Assembly (NCBI RefSeq): GCF_965227365.1
Contig: NZ_OZ245754.1
Location: 4,278,001 to 4,342,000 of the forward strand
Length of the DNA: 64,000 nucleotides
Direction: 5' to 3'
DNA from: Hwanghaeella sp965227365
GTDB taxonomy: Bacteria > Pseudomonadota > Alphaproteobacteria > UBA8366 > Aestuariispiraceae
The notes under the pieces were generated by a model. The model searched no databases, was not told the DNA's origin, and saw only the letters and a list, made by a program, of their open reading frames with translations. The translations under genes and the position numbers were made by a program. Shown here piece after piece: positions 11,346-19,697 of the stretch (its first letter is position 1; each line of letters opens with the position of its first letter).

Positions 11346-11894
11346 ATGTCCAGATTTCTTCCCTTGATGCTGGCTTTGCTTGTCGCTTTGCCAGCCGGCC
11401 TCTCGAGCACCGCCGCGAAGGCGCAGGGCGTGGAGAAGTTCTTCGGCCATTTCGAGGGGTCGGGCATTTCGGAAAACGCGGATAGTATTTATTTCGCGGT
11501 CTCCGTCCGCGATCTGGACGTCAAGTTTTCCGCCGCGCCGAACGGCGGCTTTACCCTCGATTGGACCACGGTCACCCGAGAGAAGGGCGACCCGAACAAT
11601 CCGAAGGTCAAACGCAAGCAAGCGGCATTAACCTTCATGCCGGCCAAGAATCCCGGCGTTTACCGCACCGAGTCGGGGGGCGACCCGCTGGACGGCGCGC
11701 CGATCTGGTGGAGCCGGGTGGACGGAAATTCCCTCTATACCTACCGGATGCAGATCAACGAAGACGGTACCTGGCAGGTACAGAAATATGTCCGCACCGT
11801 CAGCGGTTCCGGCATGGAGCTCGTCTTCGAGAGTATCCAAGACGGAGAGCAGGTCCGCCAGGTCAAGGCTCGGCTTATCAAGGTCGGTAATTAG
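11346..11894 (+). CDS. Exported protein of unknown function, 182 residues
   Basis: The signal peptide covers about residues 1-27 (MSRFLPLMLALLVALPAGLSSTAAKAQG). The mature part has alternating beta-like segments (FFGHFEGSGISENADSIYFA, RDLDVKFSA, GGFTLDWTTV) and ends in VRQVKARLIKVGN. The pattern resembles small periplasmic lipocalin-like beta barrels, but I cannot name a family. The ATG at 11346 follows GGAGAC by 5 bases. It starts 35 bases after hemF on the same strand and may be co-transcribed. Confidence 0.78.
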   Translation: MSRFLPLMLALLVALPAGLSSTAAKAQGVEKFFGHFEGSGISENADSIYFAVSVRDLDVKFSAAPNGGFTLDWTTVTREKGDPNNPKVKRKQAALTFMPAKNPGVYRTESGGDPLDGAPIWWSRVDGNSLYTYRMQINEDGTWQVQKYVRTVSGSGMELVFESIQDGEQVRQVKARLIKVGN

Positions 11895-11901
11895 GGGCGG
11901 G

Positions 11902-13122
11902 TCACGCGTTTCCCGTCTTGGTTATCAGCGATCTAGCGTAGGCCAGGCAGTCGGCCCGGTCCGGTTCGAACCCGCTACGGACCCACCAGTCCTCCACCGT
12001 GTTGAGCAGGACGCCGATCTGCTCACCCGGCGCCATGCCGGCATCCAGCAGGTCCCGACCGCGGATCGGAAAGGATTTCGGCATCCACTTGTCGGCGGCG
12101 GATACGACGATCCGCCAATCCTCTGCATCGCTGCCATCCTTGCCGTCAGACCGGGCAAGCGCCAAATGCCCGGCGCACCGGGCCCGATCCGCTCCGTGCC
12201 GATAAAGATACGCACCGACCTCGTCTGCCGGAGGGGGCGCGTCCCGTGCCAAGTCGCGGACGCCGCGCAGGAGTGAAGCCTCCTTGCCGGACAGCCGCAA
12301 TACGGCGGCAACGGTATCCACATCGATCCCACCGCCCAACAAGGCCGCCAAACGGGGAACGGGATCGGTTGTCTGCCCTTCGAGGCGGATGAAAGCCGCC
12401 AAAGTGGGAAGATCTACATCAGGGATGCCAATTTCCGGCCAGATACCCGCCGCGGACATCCGCTCCAGGGACGGTATCGGATCGTCCGCTTCCAATAGCC
12501 GCAGCAATTCCTGGCGTATCCGCTCGCCGGAAAGCGAGGGCAGCATATGCGCCAATTTCACGCAGGCTGCATAGCCTGCTTCGTCCGGTTCTCCCCTGCC
12601 GTAATGGGCGTGAAACCGGAAGAACCGCAAAATCCGCAGCACATCCTCTCTAATTCTCTCCTCGGCCTCGCCGACGAAGCGGACGCGGCCCGCACGGGCA
12701 TCTTCGATCCCGCCGAAATAGTCATGCACCGCACCGTCCCGGTCCATGGACATGGCGTTCATCGTGAAGTCACGGCGAAGCGCGTCCTCGCGCCAATCCC
12801 GGGTGAAGGCGACGACGGCACGGCGCCCATCCGTTTCGACATCCCGGCGCAATGTCGTGACCTCGACTGGTTGGCCCTTCGCCACCAGCGTTATGGTCCC
12901 GTGTTCGATGCCCGTGGGAACCGCCTTAATCCCGGCCTGACCGGCGCGCGCCATGACCGCGCGCGGCTCCAGGTCCGTCGCGATGTCGATGTCGCGGATC
13001 GGCCGGTCCAGCAGGGTGTCCCGCACGCATCCACCGACGAAACGGGTCACCCCGTCCGACAACGCTTCGAACACCGCGGTCACGCCGGGTGTCCGCATCC
13101 ACTCCTGAATGGCGATCCGCAT
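11902..13122 (-). CDS. cca: CCA tRNA nucleotidyltransferase / poly(A) polymerase family protein
   Basis: 406 residues, class II nucleotidyltransferase. The catalytic head is FVGGCVRDTLLDRPIRDIDIATD, with the metal-binding DxD. It is followed by the RRDFTMNAMSMDRDG block and the ERIREDVLRILRFFRFHAHYG neck domain. Alphaproteobacteria usually carry one such enzyme, which adds or repairs the CCA end of tRNAs. It is the third gene of a minus-strand group (NUDIX, DUF6111, cca), a conserved alphaproteobacterial arrangement as far as I recall. Confidence 0.92.
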   Translation of the reverse strand: MRIAIQEWMRTPGVTAVFEALSDGVTRFVGGCVRDTLLDRPIRDIDIATDLEPRAVMARAGQAGIKAVPTGIEHGTITLVAKGQPVEVTTLRRDVETDGRRAVVAFTRDWREDALRRDFTMNAMSMDRDGAVHDYFGGIEDARAGRVRFVGEAEERIREDVLRILRFFRFHAHYGRGEPDEAGYAACVKLAHMLPSLSGERIRQELLRLLEADDPIPSLERMSAAGIWPEIGIPDVDLPTLAAFIRLEGQTTDPVPRLAALLGGGIDVDTVAAVLRLSGKEASLLRGVRDLARDAPPPADEVGAYLYRHGADRARCAGHLALARSDGKDGSDAEDWRIVVSAADKWMPKSFPIRGRDLLDAGMAPGEQIGVLLNTVEDWWVRSGFEPDRADCLAYARSLITKTGNA

Positions 13123-13229
13123 ACGGCCCTACCTGCCTGAAAGTGCGCCGAACTGCCGCCAAACTGCCATGCGTGACGGATGGATGGCAAAAGCAAAGCC
13201 GCTTCCGGCGCCTGTAAGGTGGGTTTGCG

Positions 13230-13514
13230 TCAGTCCTTGAAACCGCCCGGGACGATCTTACCGTCTTCCATATGCGGCGGGATATAGGCGCCAGGGTTCT
13301 TCTCGTCCCCCGGCAGGCCCAGCAAGGCAATGGTAAGCGCGGTCAGGGCCGCACCGGTGCTGACCAGGGTAACCCAGGGCCAACGGCGCCATTCCGGAAG
13401 CCTACGGCCCTGCAATTCGTCCTCACGGTTCTTCGCCGTGAAGTACAGATACATCATATAGGCGATCGTGGGCGCCAGCAGCGGGATCGCTATCGTCAGA
13501 ATCTTTCGGATCAT
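13230..13514 (-). CDS. DUF6111-type small membrane protein
   Basis: 94 residues with two membrane segments (ILTIAIPLLAPTIAYMMYLYF and WVTLVSTGAALTALTIALLGL) and a short polar tail (GAYIPPHMEDGKIVPGGF). The PPHMEDGKIVPG ending is typical of this small alphaproteobacterial family of unknown role. Its start overlaps the stop of the NUDIX gene (ATGA), so it is coupled to it, and cca follows after 107 bases. Confidence 0.8.
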   Translation of the reverse strand: MIRKILTIAIPLLAPTIAYMMYLYFTAKNREDELQGRRLPEWRRWPWVTLVSTGAALTALTIALLGLPGDEKNPGAYIPPHMEDGKIVPGGFKD

Positions 13515-14161
13515 GGCCGAACGCGCTCCGTCATCAAAACATCGGCAAGGTTGACCAGCATTCCCGCCGTCGCCCCCCAGATATAATAGTCGTTATAAGG
13601 CATTGCATAAAAACGCCGGGTAACGCCTTCCAACTCGTATGAGTGCTGTTGCCGATTTCCGGGCATCAGGAAATGCCGCAGGGGCACTTCGAATACTTCC
13701 GCCACCTCGAACGGGTCGGGGTTGATCGTGAAAGGCGGGTTCACGAAACCGACGACCGGGGTCACCGCGAAACCGGTCCGCGTCACATACCGATCGAGAG
13801 AGCCGACGACCTCCACTTGAGTCGGGGCAAGGCCGACCTCCTCCTCCGCCTCCCGCAAGGCGGTCGCGACCGGGTCTTCGTCATGTTCCTCGATCTTGCC
13901 GCCGGGAAAACTGATCTGCCCCGCATGGTCGCGCAAATGATCGGTCCGCTGCGTCAGCATCACCGTGAAACCGGCCGGACGCTCCACCAGCGCGACCAAA
14001 ACGGCCGCCGGCGTCAATCTGTCGCGCACCGGCTTCATGCCCGGGTTCAGGTCGTTATCGCCCCGGCTGGCGATCGCGCCGCCGCCGGACGCCGCCATCA
14101 CACGCTGACGGATCGCCTCCCGCGATTCGATCTCCTCCGTGTTTCCCGCACCCGATGTCAT
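13511..14161 (-). CDS. NUDIX hydrolase, CoA pyrophosphatase type
   Basis: 216 residues. The Nudix box is complete: GGKIEEHDEDPVATALREAEEEVGL fits GX5EX7REUXEEXGU. The preceding TQRTDHLRDHAGQISFPGGK is the CoA-pyrophosphatase signature (LLTxRs..LrxHxGqiaFPGGK). It probably cleaves CoA or acyl-CoA to phosphopantetheine and 3',5'-ADP. It is the first gene of the NUDIX-DUF6111-cca group. Confidence 0.9.
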   Translation of the reverse strand: MTSGAGNTEEIESREAIRQRVMAASGGGAIASRGDNDLNPGMKPVRDRLTPAAVLVALVERPAGFTVMLTQRTDHLRDHAGQISFPGGKIEEHDEDPVATALREAEEEVGLAPTQVEVVGSLDRYVTRTGFAVTPVVGFVNPPFTINPDPFEVAEVFEVPLRHFLMPGNRQQHSYELEGVTRRFYAMPYNDYYIWGATAGMLVNLADVLMTERVRP

Positions 14162-14197
14162 CTCAACTTATCCAAACCGCAAAACCAGATACTCCGG

Positions 14198-14770
14198 CTA
14201 CTCCGCCGGTCCCAAATCGAAACACGCGCCGCCGCTTCGGACGCAGAGGCGCCTCCCTTCGGTGGTCTCAACCTCTTCCGCCAGATCGGCCAATTCATAA
14301 AAGACGGACCGCGCGATCAGCGCGTCCAACCCGCCCCTGAAACGTATATAGGGCGACGGTTCGCCGGTGTCAGGATCGTGACTGACCGAAATCGGGTGAT
14401 CCGCGTCCGCCGTGACCCAATGGTCCAGATTTGTGCGGAACATCAGGGTTTGGCCCGCTCCACCGTGTTCGGCACCGTTTTCGACCTTCATTTCAACCGC
14501 CACGAAGGGCGCGTCATCGACCGAGATGCGCCCCCGTTCCACTGGTGTCACCAACCAGAAGACGCCGTCATCGTCACGCTGCAGCACGGTAGAAAACAAC
14601 TGGCAAAGCCGTTTTCGTTCGATCGGATCACCGCGGTAGTACCAGGTTCCGTCGCGGGCGATGCGCATATCATAGTCCCCGGTCTCCCCAGGCCAGGGAA
14701 AACCGGTCAGGGCACCGCCGTTTTCGATCAATTCGGCGAGACGGGAGGGCGTGCTGGCTTGCGTGGACAT
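14198..14770 (-). CDS. DUF1285 family protein
   Basis: 190 residues, cytoplasmic. Signature stretches are MRIARDGTWYYRGDPIERKRL, LFSTVLQRDDDGVFWLVTPVE, and ISVDDAPFVAVEM, characteristic of DUF1285, a family of unknown function with solved two-domain structures. The frame is open far upstream, but that part looks non-coding. The ATG at 14770 (MSTQASTPSRLAELIENGG) is the most sensible start, with AAGGA about 13 bases upstream. It is divergent from the moxR cluster at 14991. Confidence 0.85.
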   Translation of the reverse strand: MSTQASTPSRLAELIENGGALTGFPWPGETGDYDMRIARDGTWYYRGDPIERKRLCQLFSTVLQRDDDGVFWLVTPVERGRISVDDAPFVAVEMKVENGAEHGGAGQTLMFRTNLDHWVTADADHPISVSHDPDTGEPSPYIRFRGGLDALIARSVFYELADLAEEVETTEGRRLCVRSGGACFDLGPAE

Positions 14771-14929
14771 CGTATGCGCATCATCCTTCAAAATCACGGT
14801 GCCGCCAAGCGGCGGTGCCCCGGTAGAAATGGCGGTCGGAACGGCGGATCGACAGGCGGTAAAACGCACAGAGACGAATTTCCGCCCGATCCGGCATTGT
14901 TGGGGTTCATGCAACCGACCGCCGGCATA

Positions 14930-14935
14930 TATAGT
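14930..14935 (+). promoter_or_regulatory. Possible -10 element of the first moxR operon
   Basis: TATAGT lies within CATATATAGTAACGG, 56 bases before the moxR start codon in the divergent gap. No good -35 hexamer is visible (TTCATG at 18-base spacing), so this is tentative. Confidence 0.25.
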
Positions 14936-14990
14936 AACGGTGATAGATGTCGATTGGATCGATGTCCCGTAGAAGCAAGGGAGCAGGATC

Positions 14991-16007
14991 TTGGCCGGAA
15001 CCGAAAGCACCGCTGCAAGCGCACAATCAGATGACGGGGACATCGCCGCGCATGTCGAACGCACCGTCGCGCAACTGGCGGAGGCGCGAAGCCGTGTCGG
15101 CCGCGTCATATACGGTCAGGAAACCGTTATCGAACAATGCCTGATCACCTTGCTGGCGGGCGGTCACGGCCTGCTGGTGGGCGTGCCCGGCCTGGGCAAG
15201 ACGCTGTTGGTCGAAACGCTGGGCTCGGTTCTGGGATTGAGCGAGAAGCGCATACAGTTCACGCCTGACCTGATGCCGGCGGACATCCTGGGATCCGAAG
15301 TTCTGGAGGAAAGCGGCGGCAGCCGAAGCTTCCGCTTCCTGCCCGGACCGATTTTCACCCAGCTTCTGATGGCCGACGAAATCAACCGTGCCAGCCCGCG
15401 CACCCAGTCAGCGCTTTTGCAGGCGATGCAGGAAAGCCGGGTCTCCATTGCCGGGGCCTATCATGCGCTGCCTCAGCCTTTCCATGTGCTTGCCACCCAG
15501 AACCCGATCGAACAGGAAGGTACCTATCCGCTACCGGAAGCGCAGTTGGACCGGTTCCTGATGCAGATCAATATCGACTATCCCGAAGCCTCGGCGGAGC
15601 GGGAAGTTATCATCAAGACTACCGGCCTGACCCGCGCCTTGCCCGAACAGGCGATGACGGCGGATGAACTGGCGGAGGCGCAAAAACTGGTTCGCCGCAT
15701 CCCGGTGGGCGATTCGGTCGTCGATGCGATCCTGTCCCTGGTCCGCGAAGGCCGGCCGGAATCGACCTCCAGCGAAATGGTGCGGAACTATGTCGGCTGG
15801 GGCCCGGGTCCCCGCGCCAGCCAGGCCTTGATGCTGGCCGCGCGGGCGCGCGCAATGCTGACCGGCCGCCTGGCGCCGTCGATCGACGATATCGTCATCC
15901 TGGCCCGACCGGTCCTGCGGCACCGCATGGCGCTGGGCTTCGCGGCGCGGGCCGAAGGCATCACCATCGATCAGGTCATCGACTCGCTGACCGAAACGCT
16001 GCGTTGA
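14991..16007 (+). CDS. MoxR-family AAA+ ATPase (cluster 1)
   Basis: 338 residues. Walker A GVPGLGKT, Walker B LLMADEINRASP, sensor 1 ATQNPIEQEGTYPLPEAQLDRF, and the C-terminal lid are all intact, so it should hydrolyse ATP. MoxR proteins act as chaperones for metal insertion or complex assembly together with VWA-domain partners encoded next to them. The start codon is TTG, preceded by GGGAG at 6 bases. The gene heads a four-gene plus-strand operon with DUF58 and two large membrane proteins, with ATGA overlaps between later genes. Confidence 0.93.
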   Translation: MAGTESTAASAQSDDGDIAAHVERTVAQLAEARSRVGRVIYGQETVIEQCLITLLAGGHGLLVGVPGLGKTLLVETLGSVLGLSEKRIQFTPDLMPADILGSEVLEESGGSRSFRFLPGPIFTQLLMADEINRASPRTQSALLQAMQESRVSIAGAYHALPQPFHVLATQNPIEQEGTYPLPEAQLDRFLMQINIDYPEASAEREVIIKTTGLTRALPEQAMTADELAEAQKLVRRIPVGDSVVDAILSLVREGRPESTSSEMVRNYVGWGPGPRASQALMLAARARAMLTGRLAPSIDDIVILARPVLRHRMALGFAARAEGITIDQVIDSLTETLR

Positions 16008-16038
16008 AATACAAGGTGAACGGAAACAGGCGGCCGAC

Positions 16039-16965
16039 TTGCATGACCTAGGACCCACCCCCAGCCCCTCCCTGGATCTCGAAAGGGCGAAACGCGCCGA
16101 ATCGGAAGCGGAGCTGCTGGGTGAACGGCTCGAAGCCCTGATTGTTCACGCGGAACAGGTCGCCCTGACGATTGCCCAGGGCGTGCATGGCCGGCGCCGG
16201 ATCGGTCCCGGTGAAACCTTCTGGCAGTACCGTCCCTTCGACGAACGCGACAGCGCCCGCGACGTGGACTGGCGACGCTCCGCACGATCGGATGCGCTGT
16301 TCGTGCGCGATACGGAATGGGAAGCGGCGCAAAGCGTCTGGCTGTGGCGCGACGCCTCCCCTTCTATGGATTTTTCGTCCGATCGGCGCCTTGCCACAAA
16401 AGGCGAACGGGCGGACCTGTTGACGATTGCCTTGGCGGCGCTGCTGCTGCGGGGCGGTGAGCGCGTCGCGCTGATGGGCGGCGAATCCCGTCCGGCATCG
16501 GGACGCGGCGTTCTGACCCGACTGGCCAGCCATTTGCTGTTCGGGACCGAAGGCGGGAACAGCCTGCCCGACGCGATCAATCTGCCGCGCCATTCGCAGG
16601 TCGTGCTCATCGGCGACATGCTGGCCGACCCGGATGAGTTGAGGCACCGCATTGCCGCCTATGCCGCCCGCAACGTGCGCGGTGTGATGTTCCAGATCCT
16701 GGACCCGGCGGAAGAAAGCCTGCCCTATCGCGGGCGCATTCATTTCACCGGGATGGAAGGCGAGGGCGAGGAACTGCTGAACCGGGTCGAATCCTTGCGC
16801 CCCGGGTATCAGAAAAGACTCGAGGCGCATCGGGACGCCCTGCGCCAGATAGCGCGGCTGACCGGATGGACCTATCTGATACATGTGACGGACAAACCGC
16901 CGGAGCATGCCTTGTTGAGCCTTTTTGAGGCTCTTGAACATGGTCAGCAACGGATGCGCCGATGA
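16039..16965 (+). CDS. DUF58 domain protein (cluster 1)
   Basis: 308 residues. DUF58 core: GRRRIGPGETFWQYRPFDERDSARDVDWRRSARSD matches the family hallmark G..G...fr.Y..GDd.R.IDWr.sAR. It is followed by a VWA-like fold with WLWRDASPSMDF, which retains a DxSxS-type metal site (D-A-S-P-S). It is expected to interact with MoxR and the membrane VWA-like proteins downstream. The start is TTG at 16039; no in-frame ATG is available near. Its stop codon overlaps the next gene's ATG. Confidence 0.88.
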   Translation: MHDLGPTPSPSLDLERAKRAESEAELLGERLEALIVHAEQVALTIAQGVHGRRRIGPGETFWQYRPFDERDSARDVDWRRSARSDALFVRDTEWEAAQSVWLWRDASPSMDFSSDRRLATKGERADLLTIALAALLLRGGERVALMGGESRPASGRGVLTRLASHLLFGTEGGNSLPDAINLPRHSQVVLIGDMLADPDELRHRIAAYAARNVRGVMFQILDPAEESLPYRGRIHFTGMEGEGEELLNRVESLRPGYQKRLEAHRDALRQIARLTGWTYLIHVTDKPPEHALLSLFEALEHGQQRMRR

Positions 16966-19697
16966 GCCTGGACCTGCTGCAGACATTGAGCTTCGCATCG
17001 CCCTGGATGTTGGCGGGACTTCTGCTGCTGCCGGCATTGTGGTGGTTGCTGCGTGTCTTGCCCCCGGCGCCGCGGCGCCTCGCCTTCCCGGCCCTGCGCC
17101 TGCTGATGGGGCTGCAGACCGATCAGAAAACACCGAACAGCGCGCCTTGGTGGCTTGTCCTGCTGCGCCTTGCGGCGGCGGCGGCGGTCATTCTGGCGCT
17201 GGCCCATCCACTGTTGAACCCGACCAAGACATTGCCGGGAAGCGGACCGCTGATCCTGGTTGTCGATGACGATTGGTCTTCGGCCGGCGGTTGGGACGCC
17301 CGAATGGACTATTTGATCGGCCTGACCGAGGAGGCCGACCGCGCGGACAAGTCCGTCTTCCTTGTTACGACCACATCGGAGGATGGAACACCGCCGCAGG
17401 ATCGGGGCGTATTGCGGCCCAATCAAGCCAAGGCCGTGCTGCAATCCCTGAAGCCCAAGTCCTGGGAAGGCGACCGCATGGCGGCGCTTCGCGTGGCCGA
17501 AGGCTGGCGCTTCGACGGATCGGCGAACGTATTCTGGGCATCCAACGGCCTCGGCGGCGAGGACTATTCAGGTTTCGCGGAAGGCCTGCAGCGCCTTGGT
17601 TCTCTGACGGTGCTGGAACCTGATGCAACCGACGGACCGGTCGCCGTATCCGCACCGGAGAAGGGCGGGGCGGATCTGCGCTTCAAGGTGAAACGGTCCT
17701 ACGGTGAAGCGCAGGAGAGGATCGCCTTGATCGCCCGCGCGATCGATGGCCGCGCCTTGGCCCGCGAAGAGGTGACGTTCGGCGCTGACGCCTTGGAAGC
17801 GGAAGCCGTCTTCACGCTGCCCGCGGCCTTGCGGAACGAATTGGCGCGGGTGGAGACGGAACTGCCGCGCGGCGCGGCGGCGGTGAGCCTGATCGACGAG
17901 CGCTGGCGCGACCGCCCGGTCGGTCTGATCGACGAAAGTGCGCTGGACACCGTCCCCGCGCTTCTGTCGGAAGCCTATTACGTCCGCCGCGCCCTTGAAC
18001 CGCTCGGCCAGTTGAGCTTCGGACCGCTCAATATCCTGATGAAAGGCGAGCAGGCCGTCATCGTCGCCCCGGACAGTACCAAGCTGACCGACCAGGACCG
18101 GGAGATGCTGTCCGGATGGATTGAGGAAGGCGGCGTTCTGGTGCGTTTCGCCGGGCCGAGATTGGCGCAGGATATAGACGACGGCTTGACGCCCGTTCGC
18201 CTGCGTCGGGGCGGCCGCGTGCTGGGCGGCGCGATGCTGTGGACCGAGCCGTTGAAATTGGGGCCGTTCTCACAGACCAGCCCCTTTGCCGATCTCGCAC
18301 CGCCGCAGGATGTCGTCGTCATGCGCCAGGTCCTGGCCGAGCCCAGCCTGGACCTGGACACCAAAACCTGGGCGCGGCTGCAGGACGGCACGCCCCTGAT
18401 CACCGCGGCCCAGCGCGGTCAAGGATGGGTCGTTCTTGTGCACACGACGGCCAACGCGGATTGGTCGACGCTTGCGCTGTCCGGCACTTTCGTCGAGATC
18501 CTGGAGCGGTTGATCGACCTCAGCAACGGCATTACTTCGAACGTGGAAACCGCCGACACACTGTTGCCCCCTGACCGCATCCTGGACGGTTTCGGCCGCC
18601 TGGTGGATCCCGGCGCGACGGTGACGCCCCTGTCCGGCGAGGATCTTTCCGCAACACCGCCGAATGCCAAGAACCCGCCGGGCTTCTATGGAACGGACGA
18701 TCTTCGCCGGGCCTATAACCTGGCCGAGAAGGTGTGGGAGTTCAGCGCCCCGGATGTTTATCCCGCGGGTGTCGCGCCGAAACGCTATCAGGCGGCGGCG
18801 ACGGTAGACCTGAAACCCTTCCTGTTGACCGCGGCGATGGTGCTCGTCCTGATCGACGGCCTTGTAACATTGTTCCTGCGCGGTTTCGTGAATCCGATGC
18901 AGCGCCGCCAGGCGGGCGGCGTCGCGGCATTGCTCGTTCTGGGTCTTTTTGTAGCGGCGCCGGACCCGGCGGCGGCGCAGAATGAGGACATCGCCACCAT
19001 AGAGGCCCTGGATGGAACGGTGCTCGCTTATGTCAGGACCGGCGATGCGGAGGTCGACCGCGCCAGCCAAGCGGGTCTCTACGGATTGGCCCTGGTTCTG
19101 AATCGGCGAACGGCGGTAGAGGCTTCGAACCCGGTCGGCGTCGATATCGACAATGACGAACTGGCCTTTTATCCGCTGCTTTACTGGCCGATCACCGCGA
19201 ACCAGCAACCCCTGAACGCCGCCACGGTGGATCGTCTCAACGAGTTCATGGCATCGGGGGGGACCATCCTGTTCGACACGCGGGACCAGGCAACCGGCGG
19301 TGTCGGCGGCGATCAGACCCGAATTCTGCAGCGGGTCGCGCGCGGCCTCGACATCCCGACGATGGAACAGGTCGGCCCTGAACATGTCCTGACCAAGAGT
19401 TTCTATCTGATGCAGGACTTCCCGGGCCGTTGGACCGGATCTCCCGTCTGGGTCCAGGCCGGCGGCGAAACGTCGAACGACAGCGTCTCCCGCGTGATCG
19501 TCGGCGGCAACGATTGGGCCGCCGCCTGGGCGGTCGACGAATTGGGGCAGCCGCTCTATGCCGTGGTTCCCGGCGGCGATCGCCAGCGTGAAATGGCCTA
19601 TCGGTTCGGCGTCAATCTGGTGATGTATACCCTGACCGGTAACTACAAGGCCGATCAGGTCCATGTCCCGGCCATTCTGGAAAGGCTTGGGCAATGA
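16962..19697 (+). CDS. Large BatA-like membrane protein with C-terminal DUF4159 domain
   Basis: 911 residues. The N-terminal BatA domain (about residues 8-85: FASPWMLAGLLLLPALWWLLR, then PNSAPWWLVLLRLAAAAAVILALAHPLL) has two membrane helices. A VWA-like domain follows (LILVVDDDWSSAGGW), where the metal motif reads D-D-W-S-S rather than DxSxS. A third membrane stretch is near residues 605-660. The C-terminal part (about residues 675-905, DIATIEALDGTVLAYVRTGDAEVDRAS...) is a DUF4159 domain, predicted to lie outside the membrane. Function is unknown; it is expected to work with MoxR and DUF58. Start and stop overlap both neighbours. Confidence 0.85.
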   Translation: MSLDLLQTLSFASPWMLAGLLLLPALWWLLRVLPPAPRRLAFPALRLLMGLQTDQKTPNSAPWWLVLLRLAAAAAVILALAHPLLNPTKTLPGSGPLILVVDDDWSSAGGWDARMDYLIGLTEEADRADKSVFLVTTTSEDGTPPQDRGVLRPNQAKAVLQSLKPKSWEGDRMAALRVAEGWRFDGSANVFWASNGLGGEDYSGFAEGLQRLGSLTVLEPDATDGPVAVSAPEKGGADLRFKVKRSYGEAQERIALIARAIDGRALAREEVTFGADALEAEAVFTLPAALRNELARVETELPRGAAAVSLIDERWRDRPVGLIDESALDTVPALLSEAYYVRRALEPLGQLSFGPLNILMKGEQAVIVAPDSTKLTDQDREMLSGWIEEGGVLVRFAGPRLAQDIDDGLTPVRLRRGGRVLGGAMLWTEPLKLGPFSQTSPFADLAPPQDVVVMRQVLAEPSLDLDTKTWARLQDGTPLITAAQRGQGWVVLVHTTANADWSTLALSGTFVEILERLIDLSNGITSNVETADTLLPPDRILDGFGRLVDPGATVTPLSGEDLSATPPNAKNPPGFYGTDDLRRAYNLAEKVWEFSAPDVYPAGVAPKRYQAAATVDLKPFLLTAAMVLVLIDGLVTLFLRGFVNPMQRRQAGGVAALLVLGLFVAAPDPAAAQNEDIATIEALDGTVLAYVRTGDAEVDRASQAGLYGLALVLNRRTAVEASNPVGVDIDNDELAFYPLLYWPITANQQPLNAATVDRLNEFMASGGTILFDTRDQATGGVGGDQTRILQRVARGLDIPTMEQVGPEHVLTKSFYLMQDFPGRWTGSPVWVQAGGETSNDSVSRVIVGGNDWAAAWAVDELGQPLYAVVPGGDRQREMAYRFGVNLVMYTLTGNYKADQVHVPAILERLGQ

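Noticed and set aside
11955..11990. GGTTCGAACCC motif resembling a tRNA T-arm
   Set aside because: It lies inside the cca coding frame and no acceptor or anticodon stem can be built around it.
18270..19694. 474-residue frame antisense to the BatA-DUF4159 gene
   Set aside because: No recognisable motif and fully inside a real gene; composition is typical of a shadow frame.
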